A stretch of DNA of 57,410 bases, from contig JAEXFI010000022.1 of assembly GCA_023400235.1 (NCBI GenBank), positions 1 through 57,410 of the forward strand, read 5' to 3'. A program made the position numbers and the translations under genes. This stretch comes from Bacillota bacterium (GTDB lineage: Bacteria; Bacillota; Clostridia; Acetivibrionales; DSM-1351). The stretch's first letter is position 1. Every line of letters starts with the position of its first letter. Positions 1-8,282 of the stretch are shown here, in pieces. The notes below the pieces were generated by a model. The model ran no database searches, was not told the origin of the DNA, and was given only the letters and a program-made list of their open reading frames with translations.

Positions 1-40
1 AGCCATGGTCATATCTGAAAAATAGCTTTAGAGGGAGCTA

Positions 41-134
41 GCTTGAAAGATACATGTTGTGTATCAAAGTGACTTTCAAGCAGCGAAAGCCACTGCGTGC
101 CTTTCATTACTATTTGTGTACGCGCCATGCGCGT
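41..134 (+). repeat. Repeated bistable leader, copy A
   Basis: First of four related leaders (others at 148-239, 28981-29075, 32363-32456). GCTTGAAAG at 41-49 pairs with CTTTCAAGC at 73-81. A GCGAAAGC hairpin follows near 82-90. ACGCGC-CAT-GCGCGT at 120-134 forms a perfect 6-bp hairpin. The 3' segment CTGCGTGCCTTTC can instead pair back to GAAAGATACATG at the 5' end, so two mutually exclusive folds exist. Copies A and B sit in tandem upstream of the gene starting at 261. The function is unknown; a cis-regulatory RNA or a mobile palindromic element are both possible. Confidence 0.7.
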
Positions 135-147
135 AGATGCGAGGTTA

Positions 148-239
148 GCGTGAAAGATAAATGTGGTAAGTCAGAGTGGATTTCACGCAGCGAAAGCCAC
201 TGCGTGTCTTTCATGACTATTTGTGTACGCGCTATGCGC
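148..239 (+). repeat. Repeated bistable leader, copy B
   Basis: Second tandem copy. The outer stem is GCGTGAAA (148-155) with TTTCACGC (181-188). Relative to copy A both sides of the stem have changed together (GCTTG/CAAGC to GCGTG/CACGC), which is covariation support for a real RNA helix. CACGCAG can also pair with CTGCGTG across the GAAA loop, competing with the first stem. The last hairpin, GCGC-TAT-GCGC at 229-239, lies directly before the ribosome site GGGAGATGGAG of the next gene. Confidence 0.7.
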
Positions 240-260
240 AGAAGGGAGATGGAGATTAGA

Positions 261-1034
261 ATGAGAGATATTAAAACGAGAGGTAAAAAAGCATCTGGAA
301 AATTGTTAGCAGGAGCATTTGCCCTGAGCATGTGCCTGTTGGTGTTTCCCGCCACAGCAAATGCTGCGGCAAATGAGGACCCTGTCAAGGCGGGTTCTGC
401 AATCGGGGGGGAAAATACAGGCATTACCACAAGCTCTGTCAGTCCCCAAAAGGCTGCGGCAAGTCCTGCTCTAATAAAAGAGGAAATATTGAAAAAGCAG
501 AATGAAATAGATGCATATCTTTTTAAGGAGCATGCAAAAGAGGTTGAGCAAAAGGGTATAACAGTAACCCACACAGTTCCTGTTGAGGATTTTGTGGAAA
601 TCGGAATACTGCCTCTCACTGATGAAAATAGGGAATACCTGTATGGCATCTTCGGAAAAGAGCAGGTGAGGATAGTAGAGGGACAAAAGGCAATCATCAT
701 GTATGATGGAGAAAATACCATAGAGCCTGCGCCGGGCATAGCCCAGCAAGGCAGTGCTCCAGGGTCACCCGGGCTTGCTCCTGACACTGGCATTGCAGCT
801 GACGCAGAAAGGGATATAAGTAAGGGCGAGGCTGTGGATGAGGCATTTGACGGAAGAAAATACAAAAGTACAAGTGCTTCAGGGGATGCTGAAATATATG
901 CCACAGCAGCTATGGCAGAAAACGGTCCGGTCACAGCGGATAGAACCTTGTGGGCTGCCTTTGGTATCGCTGGAGCTGCCGTAATTGCACTGGGAGCCGT
1001 AGTATTGCTAAGAAGGAAAAAAGCCGGGTTTTAG
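261..1034 (+). CDS. Secreted, C-terminally membrane-anchored protein of unknown function
   Basis: A 257-residue protein. I chose ATG 261 because GGGAGATGGAG lies just upstream and because the longer frame upstream only translates the repeated leader. It has a basic N-terminus and hydrophobic signal segment ending in an ATANA-A type cleavage site, then a low-complexity Ala/Gly/Pro/Ser extracellular part. A single C-terminal transmembrane helix followed by RRKKAGF keeps the tail in the cytoplasm. There is no LPXTG motif, so it is not a sortase substrate. I recognise no domain. Its leader consists of two tandem copies of the repeated bistable element, which also precedes an MMPL transporter and a DUF4363 gene elsewhere in the window. 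It has no operon partner. Confidence 0.75.
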   Translation: MRDIKTRGKKASGKLLAGAFALSMCLLVFPATANAAANEDPVKAGSAIGGENTGITTSSVSPQKAAASPALIKEEILKKQNEIDAYLFKEHAKEVEQKGITVTHTVPVEDFVEIGILPLTDENREYLYGIFGKEQVRIVEGQKAIIMYDGENTIEPAPGIAQQGSAPGSPGLAPDTGIAADAERDISKGEAVDEAFDGRKYKSTSASGDAEIYATAAMAENGPVTADRTLWAAFGIAGAAVIALGAVVLLRRKKAGF

Positions 1035-1137
1035 CTTTTTCCATGATATAATAGTTAAAGCACTAAAAAAGGCATTCACAGTCAAACGGCTTACCCTCTG
1101 GCTGTGGTATCCTCAAAAAAGAAGGAGGTGCTTTCTA

Positions 1138-2040
1138 TTGCACGCATGGGAACAAATACAACAAACCCTGGATTTTATTGAGTATCATTTGCATGAGGAA
1201 ATCCGTATTGAAGGTCTGGCAAAAATGGCCTCTTTATCGCCTTTCTATTATCAGAGACTGTTTAGCCGTCTGGTAAAAAAACCTGTTGCCGAGTACATAA
1301 AGCTCCGCCGTATGGCAAAGGCGACGGAAGCAATGCTCCAAAAGGACAAGCGCATTTTGGACATTGCACTGGACCTTGGCTTTTCCTCTCATGAACACTT
1401 CTCCCGTACCTTTAAGGATACCTTTGGAATGACGCCGGAGGAGTACCGCAAAAGTCCGCAAACACTCAACCGTATGACAAAGCCTGAGCTTTTGCTGCAC
1501 TATACCATGATTGATGAAGGAGTGCCCTTGATTACCGATGGCATCGTTCTGGAAGTAAACAGGCAGGAAATCATCAAGCCGGTCTATTTTACCGGCTTAA
1601 AAGTGGATATGCCCGTTGGGTTTGTAGAGGGGCTGGGAACCGAGTCAGGGGTTGATCCTTTGGTTGCTCTCTGGCAGAACCTTCATGTAGAGAAGCAAAC
1701 AGCACTTGGACTTTCCGAGGATAATGAAGAAATCGGTGTGGCATATCCTTGTGAGGTGGAGGGGCATTTCAGCTATTTTGCAGGTGCCAGGTCCAAGCCT
1801 GGAAAAGCTCCGGAAGGTTTTATGAACTGGGAACTGCCGCCGGGAGAGTATGTTGTTTGCTCCTTTGAAGCTGAAAACTTTGAGGCTCTTGTAATGGATG
1901 CACTGTACAAAGCACAGCGGTATATCTACAACATATGGCTGACAAATCGAAAGCTGCAGACAGACACTTTTTGTGCTGAGCGATATGCAAGTCATTCTCC
2001 CGAAACCACAAGCATGGAGCTATGGCTCAAACTGGTATAA
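1138..2040 (+). CDS. AraC-family transcriptional regulator with GyrI-like effector domain
   Basis: 300 residues, starting at TTG 1138 seven bases after a strong AAGGAGGTG site; no in-frame ATG is better placed. Residues 1-105 contain two AraC-type helix-turn-helix motifs, the second with the family pattern ILDIALDLGFSSHEHFSRTF and FGMTPEEYR. Residues 120-300 resemble the GyrI-like/effector-binding domain of Rob and SoxS-like regulators (PVYFTGLKV, a WELPPGEYVV strand, and a C-terminal ELWL). Such proteins usually bind small amphipathic or drug-like ligands. It appears monocistronic with its own terminator. The target is unknown; the nearby PadR or exporter genes are candidates only by proximity. 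Confidence 0.88.
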   Translation: MHAWEQIQQTLDFIEYHLHEEIRIEGLAKMASLSPFYYQRLFSRLVKKPVAEYIKLRRMAKATEAMLQKDKRILDIALDLGFSSHEHFSRTFKDTFGMTPEEYRKSPQTLNRMTKPELLLHYTMIDEGVPLITDGIVLEVNRQEIIKPVYFTGLKVDMPVGFVEGLGTESGVDPLVALWQNLHVEKQTALGLSEDNEEIGVAYPCEVEGHFSYFAGARSKPGKAPEGFMNWELPPGEYVVCSFEAENFEALVMDALYKAQRYIYNIWLTNRKLQTDTFCAERYASHSPETTSMELWLKLV

Positions 2041-2100
2041 TAAGCTATTTAAAGCTTGGTTCAATTACATTTAAATATATTTCATGGATTAAGAAAAGAG

Positions 2101-2145
2101 AACTGCTGCCGGGTGAAGGGAATTATTCATCGGGCAGCAGTTTTT
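2101..2145 (+). terminator. Intrinsic terminator after the AraC-type gene
   Basis: ACTGCTGCC (2102-2110) pairs with GGCAGCAGT (2133-2141), followed by a T-run. It lies 60 bases after the stop codon at 2040. Confidence 0.8.
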
Positions 2146-2207
2146 GCGTATATTTGCCCATATTAATATGAATTTGAAAATATAAATTATTTTATAATAT
2201 TTTATTA

Positions 2208-2237
2208 TTGACAATAGTGTACGACGTACAGTATAAT
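2208..2237 (+). promoter_or_regulatory. Sigma-A promoter with embedded palindrome for the padR-type operon
   Basis: TTGACA (2208-2213) and TATAAT (2232-2237) are 18 bases apart. The spacer holds the palindrome TGTACGACGTACA at 2218-2230. GTAC-N3-GTAC is the sort of dyad used by PadR-family repressors, so autoregulation by the next gene is likely. Confidence 0.75.
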
Positions 2238-2254
2238 GATTTTGAGGTGATCAA

Positions 2255-2599
2255 ATGGAAAGTTTTAATGAATTGATAAACTCTCTTATAATTGAATTAA
2301 AAAGAGGAACTCTGGTGCTTTCGGTGCTCAGCCAGCTTGAAAAGCCGGAATACGGCTACTCATTGGCACAGAAGCTGGAGGAGAAAAATACCCCCATAGA
2401 AGCAGGAACACTTTATCCTCTGCTTCGCAGGCTGGAGAAGCAGAATCTTCTCACCAGCCAGTGGGATACCAGTGAAAGCCGGCCAAGAAAATTCTATGTT
2501 TTAAGCGATATGGGAAAAGAGGTCTACAAAAGCCTCAAGGAGGAGTGGAGGGCTTTATCACGGCAGCTCCAGGGATTAATAGAGGAGGAAGAAGCATGA
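2255..2599 (+). CDS. PadR-family transcriptional regulator
   Basis: 114 residues, typical of the short (PadR-s2) subfamily. It has a winged helix-turn-helix with the hallmark EYGYSLAQKLEE and GTLYPLLRRLEKQNLL motifs, then the wing (ESRPRKFYVLSDMGKEVY) and a C-terminal dimerisation helix. The start ATG 2255 follows GAGGTGATC. Its stop overlaps the ATG of the next gene (ATGA at 2596-2599), so the two are translationally coupled. PadR proteins paired with HAAS-domain membrane proteins are a common Firmicutes arrangement in which the repressor controls the pair. The palindrome in its promoter supports autorepression. Confidence 0.92.
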   Translation: MESFNELINSLIIELKRGTLVLSVLSQLEKPEYGYSLAQKLEEKNTPIEAGTLYPLLRRLEKQNLLTSQWDTSESRPRKFYVLSDMGKEVYKSLKEEWRALSRQLQGLIEEEEA

Positions 2600-3585
2600 G
2601 TATTATAGAAAGGTATATTTTAGCAGTAACAGAACGTCTGCCTGAGGAGATCCGTTATGATGTTGCAGAAGAGCTCAGGTCCAACATAGAGGATATGCTT
2701 CCTGAAAATGCCACAGAAGAAGAGATGCGTGCGGTGCTGGAAAAGCTGGGCAATCCAAGGAAGCTGGCTCAGGAGTATAACCCCGGGAAAAGATATCTGA
2801 TCGGCCCGGCGCTGTATGATAATTATATCTCGGTACTTAAGACAGTAGTGGCAATAGCAATTCCCATACTGATGTGTCTTTCCTTGTTGGATTTGTTCAC
2901 AAAAGGCACTTCGGGGGATGTTAGTGAGGTGTGGACCGGCTTGTTTTCAAATGCCATCGGCTCCGCCTTTGAAGGAGGACTTCAGGCTGCCTTCTGGGTG
3001 ACGCTGGTATTTGCAATCCTTGAAAGAAGCGGCGTTAACGAGAATGAGCTTCCTTTTTCCAAAAAAAAGTGGTCTATTGATGAGCTGCCCACTTCACCAG
3101 TTCCCAAAAAAGCTTTGATTAAAAGAGCGAACCCCATTGTATCAATGTTTTTAACAATACTCTTTACGTCGCTTATTTACCTGAAGCCACAGCTGATAGC
3201 AGTATATATAAATGACCCAGAGAAAAGTGAAGTTATCCGGCTGTTTGAGGGTGACAGGCTGAAGCTGTTTATTCCTGCAATATTATTGCTTGCATTGTTC
3301 CAACTGTGTATTGCCGTGTGGAAATTCATACAGAGAAGATGGACTCTTCCGCTGGCGGTGGCAAACTCAGTTCAAGGGTTAGGTACAGGAATACTGGTTG
3401 TTATCATGTTAAATGACAGGCTGCTGTTTAATCCGGAATTCTTTGAAAAGCTGTCTCAGTGGCTGAAGCTTCCTCTGGACCTGACAACTGACAAGTGGTT
3501 TATAGGAATGCAGGCAGCCGCGGCTGTAATTCTCATAATATGTGCAATAGATATCATATCCTCCCTGAGAAAGTGCAAAAGGTAA
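2596..3585 (+). CDS. HAAS-domain integral membrane protein, PadR partner
   Basis: 329 residues starting at ATG 2596, overlapping the padR stop and preceded by GAGGAGGAAG. The N-terminal 65 residues (IERYILAVTERLPEEIRYDVAEELRSNIEDM, then LEKLGNPRKLAQEY) match the HAAS signalling domain, also annotated DUF1700. About six hydrophobic helices follow, around residues 78-98, 120-140, 180-200, 225-245, 255-280 and 300-322. The function is not established. HAAS proteins are thought to transmit signals between membrane and PadR-type regulators; that is family knowledge, not visible here. Confidence 0.82.
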   Translation: MSIIERYILAVTERLPEEIRYDVAEELRSNIEDMLPENATEEEMRAVLEKLGNPRKLAQEYNPGKRYLIGPALYDNYISVLKTVVAIAIPILMCLSLLDLFTKGTSGDVSEVWTGLFSNAIGSAFEGGLQAAFWVTLVFAILERSGVNENELPFSKKKWSIDELPTSPVPKKALIKRANPIVSMFLTILFTSLIYLKPQLIAVYINDPEKSEVIRLFEGDRLKLFIPAILLLALFQLCIAVWKFIQRRWTLPLAVANSVQGLGTGILVVIMLNDRLLFNPEFFEKLSQWLKLPLDLTTDKWFIGMQAAAAVILIICAIDIISSLRKCKR

Positions 3586-3617
3586 TGAAGTAGTAAAAGC
3601 GTCCTGTGAAAAAGTTA

Positions 3618-3667
3618 CCCGTCAAGGCTGCCTGGAAAGTTAGAAAGGCAGCCGACGGGTTTTTTCA
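3618..3667 (+). terminator. Intrinsic terminator of the PadR/HAAS operon
   Basis: ACCCGTC-AA-GGCTGCCT pairs with AGGCAGCC-GACGGGT, followed by six T residues. Just downstream (3688-3730) lies a short four-fold imperfect 9-base repeat of CCAAATTGC type between the convergent genes. Confidence 0.88.
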
Positions 3668-3743
3668 TATTGCATAGCATTGACTCACATTATCCAAATT
3701 GCCCAAATCACCAAATTACCCGAATTGCCCCTAATACCTTATG

Positions 3744-6041
3744 TTACTCCACGCCCTTCAGGGAGCTTACCATATCAATTCTTTTTATTTTTCCGGTGAA
3801 AAGGAAACTAACTGCAATTGAAAGTAAACAGGTTATGGAAGAGCTTGCAGCTATATTGAAAATTGTCAGCCTGCACATCATGTCAAAGCTGTCTCCCATG
3901 AAGGACAGCATAAAATCTATAAGCCATTTGCCGCATGGGATGCCCAGGAGGATACCGGCTGCCGAAAGCCAGATGTTCTGGGTCAGCAGCAGATTTCTTA
4001 TTTTTCCGGATTGAAAACCCATTACCTTCAAGGTGGCAAGCTCTCTCAGCCTTTCTGTGAAGGACAGCACACCAAGATTGTAAAGGACTACAATAGCAAG
4101 GAGGGCAGCAGCTAAAATAAGTATATAAACCATGATGCTCATTGCCTCGGTCATGGTTTCATAGCTTTCTGTCAGGGCCCCGGCAGACCATTGACTTTCA
4201 ACACCTGGCGGGAGGGTGTGAATAAGCCTGTTTGTAACCACTGCTGTAGGGACAAAATTAAAGCCAAGCTTTTCATACAATTCCTTAGAAAGGGTGATTC
4301 CCTGTGACACAGGGGACCGATATACCGCGCCAATTTTTCCTGTGACCCATTCCTCCTGGCCGTATACATGCCAGGAAACGGTATCTCCCCGGGTTACCCC
4401 CAGCAGCCGGGACATTTTGTAGCTTATGGATATCATATCAGGAGTCAGTTCCATAAAATTTCTTTGGGGGTCTGTATATTTTATAAGGGAAACCTTGTCT
4501 GTTACCAAAAGTTCTCCGGACTTTTTCACACCATTGGCTTTTATTTCTACAGCGCCTTCCATAAGTGCTTCACCGCCTGTCTGGGCCAAAACAGAGTCCA
4601 CAGTGTCACGGGACAGGTTTTCAGCAAGTGAAAGCTTGGTAGTGAACCTGTTCAGGTCCTTATATTGCCATTGCAACACATCGTCCAGGCTGTCCTGCAT
4701 CCCGAAGGCACACACCAGCAGTGCACTGCAGCCCAGAGCACCAGCCACCGCCATTACGGAGCGGACCTTGTTTCGTCCCATGTCTCTGAGATTCCACTGC
4801 AGGTTGAAGCCCAGACGTGTCCAAATCCTGGAATAATCACGTTTTCCCTGCCTCATTTCCTTTGGAGTCTTTGGCCTTAGTGTTTGAGAGGGCGAATCCT
4901 TCAGATTGCTCCGGCAGGCCAGATAGGTGGTAAGGCAGCACATGAGCACTGTAAGCAGTGCCATTATAAATATTTCCGGCGGGATTTCCGGTTTCCATTC
5001 CGGCAAGGTGTAGGTTGTTTTTAATGCTCCGTAAAACAGCCGGGGAAGCGTCAGCGGCCCCAGGAGTACTCCCAGCACTGCCCCTGCCAGCGAAAGCCAG
5101 AAGCCATAGGATATGTAGTGGAAAAGTATTGCCTTGTTTTGAAAGCCAAGGGCTTTTAGGGTTCCCAGCTGGGTTCTCTGGCTGTTAACCAGCCTGGTCA
5201 TTGTTGTGAGAATGGTAAGTAGGGCGATAGCGAGAAAAACCAACGGAAACACCGAACCCATGGCCTTATGCTGTTGAATCTCGTCGGAAAACATTGAGTA
5301 GCTCAAAAAATTCTCCCTGTTCAGATATACGCTGTAACGTCCTTTAAGAGCACTGTCTATATGGCTTTCAAGAGCTGAAGCTGATAGGGCTTCAGCTGCT
5401 TGAGAAGAAATAGGTTCCGTCTTGACCAGCAGGTCGGTAAAGGGTATGTCCAGCCCCTTGGGAAGAGCGGCGGCAGATAAGTAGGCAAAGCCAAAGTTGC
5501 TATGATTGGGAACAATATCATTTGCTCCCGTAGCGAAAACGTACTCGGGACTTAATATGGTTCCCAGTATCTTCTTTTGGATATTCCTTCCCAGGACAGA
5601 AAGCGTTATGGTATCGCCGCTCTTCAAATGCCTGGCCTGTGCAAAAAGCTCGTCCAGCCAGATGCCGTCACTGGCAGCCGAGAAATCCTCTCCCGAGATT
5701 AAAAGGAATTTTGAAATGCTGTTGTCCTCAATAATATGCAGTTTTACGGAGGGGCTGTTAGAGAGGCCTGCCACTGCGTCCAGGGATAGTCTCCTCTGAA
5801 CCTGCAGGACGCCGGGGGACTTTGAAACTGAAGCGGCATCCTCTTTAGTAAAATTTTTTCCATATATCCATACGTCTGCAAGATTTGTAGCCTCATAATA
5901 GCCGGAGGAGGTTTTATAAAGGCCGTACCATTCTCCGCCTATTCCTGAATAGACGAAGACTCCCAGAAAGGCCATAAGGAATATTGATATAAATTGGGTT
6001 TTATTGTGCTTCATATCTCTGAGCATTTTTTTCAGAAGCAT
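3744..6041 (-). CDS. ABC transporter permease, FtsX/MacB type
   Basis: 765 residues. It has an N-terminal transmembrane helix (residues 14-34), a large extracytoplasmic MacB-like domain (about 35-250), three helices with the FtsX core around 255-375 (LKALGFQNKAI), a second single helix near 425-445 with another periplasmic-type domain, and three C-terminal helices (about 640-755) with the second FtsX core (LKVMGFQSGKI). This duplicated layout is typical of Gram-positive lipid, bacteriocin or peptide exporters. Its start overlaps the last base of the upstream ATPase gene, so both are coupled in one operon. The TetR gene at 6997 and the two palindromes between them suggest ligand-induced expression. 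The substrate is unknown. Confidence 0.88.
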   Translation of the reverse strand: MLLKKMLRDMKHNKTQFISIFLMAFLGVFVYSGIGGEWYGLYKTSSGYYEATNLADVWIYGKNFTKEDAASVSKSPGVLQVQRRLSLDAVAGLSNSPSVKLHIIEDNSISKFLLISGEDFSAASDGIWLDELFAQARHLKSGDTITLSVLGRNIQKKILGTILSPEYVFATGANDIVPNHSNFGFAYLSAAALPKGLDIPFTDLLVKTEPISSQAAEALSASALESHIDSALKGRYSVYLNRENFLSYSMFSDEIQQHKAMGSVFPLVFLAIALLTILTTMTRLVNSQRTQLGTLKALGFQNKAILFHYISYGFWLSLAGAVLGVLLGPLTLPRLFYGALKTTYTLPEWKPEIPPEIFIMALLTVLMCCLTTYLACRSNLKDSPSQTLRPKTPKEMRQGKRDYSRIWTRLGFNLQWNLRDMGRNKVRSVMAVAGALGCSALLVCAFGMQDSLDDVLQWQYKDLNRFTTKLSLAENLSRDTVDSVLAQTGGEALMEGAVEIKANGVKKSGELLVTDKVSLIKYTDPQRNFMELTPDMISISYKMSRLLGVTRGDTVSWHVYGQEEWVTGKIGAVYRSPVSQGITLSKELYEKLGFNFVPTAVVTNRLIHTLPPGVESQWSAGALTESYETMTEAMSIMVYILILAAALLAIVVLYNLGVLSFTERLRELATLKVMGFQSGKIRNLLLTQNIWLSAAGILLGIPCGKWLIDFMLSFMGDSFDMMCRLTIFNIAASSSITCLLSIAVSFLFTGKIKRIDMVSSLKGVE

Positions 6042-6745
6042 TACCAGTTCACCTCACTTACAGCAAGGGGAGAGGTGTTGACCGATATATCCCTTACTTT
6101 GCCGTTTTTCATCCGGATTACTTTTTGGGCAATCTGAGCAATTGCAGTATTGTGTGTAACTATAACGACGGTCTTGTTGTGCTCTCTGCTCATTTTTTGC
6201 AGCAAGGACAAAATCACTATGCCGGTTTCGCTGTCCAAAGCCCCAGTGGGCTCGTCGCACAGCAGCAGTGCGGGATTCTTGCAGATTGCCCTTGCAATGG
6301 ATACCCTCTGCTGCTCACCTCCTGACAGCTGAGAGGGGAATTTTCCCATATGCTCTCCAAGACCAACTGAAGCAAGCATCTCCCCGGGCTCCAAAGGGGT
6401 TTTTGCTACATTTTTTATAAGTGCTACATTTTCAAGTGCCGTCAGTGTGGGAATAAGATTGTAAAACTGGAATACAAAGCCCACATTTTCTGCACGGTAG
6501 CCGGTTAGCTGCTGTTCAGTGTATTGTGATATATTCCGCCCGTCAACAATTATGTCGCCGGAAGTGGCCAAATCCATACCTCCCAGCAGGTTCAACACAG
6601 TTGACTTGCCTGCTCCGCTTGGCCCCAATAAAACTGCAAATTCTCCCGCTTCAATGTTAAAAGTCGCATTGTCTGCTGCCAGAAACTTCTTTTCGCCGAC
6701 AGTGTATTCCTTGGTTACATTTTTGAATTGAATCAATGGGTTCAT
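6041..6745 (-). CDS. ABC transporter ATP-binding protein, LolD/MacB family
   Basis: 234 residues. I chose the ATG at 6745 (MNPLIQF) because a GGAGG site lies seven bases upstream, inside the longer frame that begins at 6757. All ATPase motifs are present: Walker A GPSGAGKST, Q-loop FQFYNLIPTL, signature LSGGEQQRVSIARA, Walker B LLLCDEPTGALD, and H-loop VIVTHN. It pairs with the permease that overlaps its 3' end. TTGACA/TATACT on the minus strand at 6855-6827 is its promoter, with a palindrome over the start site. Confidence 0.94.
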   Translation of the reverse strand: MNPLIQFKNVTKEYTVGEKKFLAADNATFNIEAGEFAVLLGPSGAGKSTVLNLLGGMDLATSGDIIVDGRNISQYTEQQLTGYRAENVGFVFQFYNLIPTLTALENVALIKNVAKTPLEPGEMLASVGLGEHMGKFPSQLSGGEQQRVSIARAICKNPALLLCDEPTGALDSETGIVILSLLQKMSREHNKTVVIVTHNTAIAQIAQKVIRMKNGKVRDISVNTSPLAVSEVNW

Positions 6746-6807
6746 AATAACCTCCATATGTAAAAAAAATAGATGGGGACTGTATTCAAAACGAGTACGA
6801 GTAAATC

Positions 6808-6855
6808 TGAAATGTATTTCATATTTAGTATAGCTTTAGTGGATTTATATGTCAA
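6808..6855 (-). promoter_or_regulatory. Sigma-A promoter and operator of the ABC exporter operon
   Basis: Read on the minus strand, TTGACA (6855-6850) and TATACT (6832-6827) are 17 bases apart. The palindrome TGAAATGTATTTCA (6808-6821) covers the expected start site. The same TGAAAT-N2-ATTTCA dyad recurs at 6864-6877 beside the divergent promoter, so one dimeric regulator, most simply the TetR protein at 6997, probably binds both. Confidence 0.8.
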
Positions 6856-6862
6856 TCAAAAC

Positions 6863-6916
6863 ATGAAATAAATTTCATATTTTAAGGTTGCACTGCCTCT
6901 ATTAATAAAATATAAT
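6863..6916 (+). promoter_or_regulatory. Operator and sigma-A promoter of the tetR gene
   Basis: The palindrome ATGAAATAAATTTCAT (6863-6878) lies ten bases upstream of TTGCAC (6888-6893), which is 17 bases from TATAAT (6911-6916). The shared TGAAAT-N2-ATTTCA dyad with 6808-6821 points to joint control of both divergent transcripts. Confidence 0.8.
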
Positions 6917-6996
6917 TAGCATAGAGGCGGAGACAAGCAGATGCAAAATTCTGCTGAAAGTATGACAAGCCGAATACGGGGAGGAGAAGGGTAAGC

Positions 6997-7602
6997 ATGA
7001 GTACTTCCGGCATCAGGGAACCCAGACAGAAGCGTTCCATTGAAAAAAAGAAAAAAATTGTTGAAGCCGGCTTCAAGCTTTTTTGCCTGAAGGGCTATTA
7101 TAATACCAACACAGCCGAGATTGCAAAAGAGGCCGGTGTTTCCACGGGTATTGTATATAATTATTTTAAGGATAAAAAGGATATTTTTATTGCGGTGGTC
7201 AAATTTTATTCCGAAGGAATAACAAGCCAGCTTTATAAAAGCTTTATGGAGCTGAAGGAGCCCTTTGACTTGTTGGAAGTCCTTGAACAGATAATTGATA
7301 TAGTTACCACCTCACATACTTTGGCAAAGGAGGCCCACGAAGAAATGATGGCCATGTCCCACACCGATAATGACGTGAGGGAATACTTCTGCAATTTTGA
7401 ATTGGCCACTGCCGATAAAATAGTGGAAATCATGTACCAGCATGGGATAAAGCCTGAAAATGCTCGTGAGAAGGTACACATTGCCATGGGTATGATTGAG
7501 AACTATTCACATGAACTTGTTTATCACAAGCATGAGTACATGGATTACGACATTATGAAAAAGCAAATAATAAATATTGTGGCAGCTATAATGAACAGTT
7601 AG
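6997..7602 (+). CDS. TetR/AcrR-family transcriptional regulator
   Basis: 201 residues, starting at ATG 6997 after GGAGAAGGGT. The N-terminal helix-turn-helix is canonical (IVEAGFKLFCLKGYYNTNT, AEIAKEAGVSTGIVYNYFKDKKDIFIAVV). The C-terminal helical ligand domain is not informative. It is divergent from the ABC exporter operon, and both promoters carry TGAAAT-N2-ATTTCA palindromes. The simplest model is repression of the exporter and of itself, relieved by an exporter substrate. Its 3' end overlaps the convergent arsR-type gene by four bases. Confidence 0.92.
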   Translation: MSTSGIREPRQKRSIEKKKKIVEAGFKLFCLKGYYNTNTAEIAKEAGVSTGIVYNYFKDKKDIFIAVVKFYSEGITSQLYKSFMELKEPFDLLEVLEQIIDIVTTSHTLAKEAHEEMMAMSHTDNDVREYFCNFELATADKIVEIMYQHGIKPENAREKVHIAMGMIENYSHELVYHKHEYMDYDIMKKQIINIVAAIMNS

Positions 7603-7913
7603 CCAGGGAAGCCCTGAAAGCTGTTTATGACTGAATCCAGCAATCCCGGGAATTTTAGCTCCAGGTCGGTATAACGTATGGATAGAAACCTTTGCTTGCC
7701 TTCGATTCGTACATTTATTAGACCTGACTCCCTGAGGACCTTAAAGTGGTGGGAAAGGGCTGATTTGGGCAAATCGATATTACAGCTGGCACAGGTGGTT
7801 TCATTTTTATGTGACAGATTTTTTATTATCTGCAGGCGGATAGGATCACCTAAAGCACTTAACACGGTTGAAAGACATATCTGCTCAAGATTGGGGTGAA
7901 ATAATTCACGCAA
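7599..7913 (-). CDS. ArsR-family winged-helix regulator
   Basis: 104 residues with the compact ArsR/SmtB fold: VLSALGDPIRLQIIKNL, the recognition helix LPKSALSHHFKVLRESGLI, and the beta wing VRIEGKQRFLSIRY. The usual ELCVCDL metal box is replaced by a short C-x-x-C (CASC), so metal sensing cannot be assumed; a thiol-based signal is possible. An inverted repeat at 8004-8027 upstream is a plausible operator. It converges with the TetR gene. The genes it controls beyond itself are unknown, but the small DUF1858 gene on the other side of the operator is a candidate. Confidence 0.88.
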   Translation of the reverse strand: MRELFHPNLEQICLSTVLSALGDPIRLQIIKNLSHKNETTCASCNIDLPKSALSHHFKVLRESGLINVRIEGKQRFLSIRYTDLELKFPGLLDSVINSFQGFPG

Positions 7914-7975
7914 AGTATTACCTCCTGACTTTGAAGGGGACTGCTTGAAAGAACCCCTTTTTATAAATCACTTGA

Positions 7976-8027
7976 ATTATATCATAACTCGTGATATATT
8001 AAAATAGTTCAATAATATTTGAACTAT
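7976..8027 (-). promoter_or_regulatory. Promoter region and inverted-repeat operator for the arsR-type gene
   Basis: ATAGTTCAA (8004-8012) and TTGAACTAT (8019-8027) form a perfect 9-bp inverted repeat around six A/T bases. TTCAA...TTGAA is typical of ArsR-family sites. TATAAT on the minus strand at 7981-7976 is a likely -10. Confidence 0.6.
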
Positions 8028-8157
8028 TGAACCAAAAGAAGTACTGAGGTTGTGAGCTATATCAGGTAACAATTTTTTAAGGTTATGAATAAGTAACAAA
8101 AGTCAGGTGGAATATTAGTGGTATGTCTGCCTGGTAAACTTATTTTAATGTATTGTG

Positions 8158-8176
8158 ATTACGTACCGCACGTAAT
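8158..8176. promoter_or_regulatory. Perfect inverted repeat upstream of the DUF1858 gene
   Basis: ATTACGT (8158-8164) and ACGTAAT (8170-8176) flank a 5-base spacer. It lies in the otherwise gene-free stretch 7914-8282, about 107 bases before the DUF1858 start. A second hairpin (CCCGCA...TGCAGGG, about 8222-8247) sits closer to the ribosome site. The binding protein is unknown; redox or anaerobic regulators use dyads of this size. Confidence 0.4.
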
Positions 8177-8282
8177 GGGTATCTATTTTTAAGAAATTTC
8201 ATAATTGTACTTTGCTGCAAGCCCGCAGATTTTTGCCTTTTGCAGGGAGCAATTGAGGTAATATTGTAAGGAGGTGAAGAAA

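Noticed and set aside
41..239. c-di-GMP (GEMM) riboswitch as identity of the repeated leader
   Set aside because: The GAAAGCC and ACGC-like pieces recall GEMM RNAs, but the tetraloop-receptor layout and the conserved core order do not match.
110..934. Long minus-strand ORF opposite the anchored protein gene
   Set aside because: It is the antisense shadow of the gene at 261-1034, has no ribosome site and its end reads through the repeated leader. The same residues appear from copy C on the minus strand.
990..1034. Sortase-anchored (LPXTG) tail of the first protein
   Set aside because: There is a hydrophobic helix and positive tail but no LPXTG-like motif before it.
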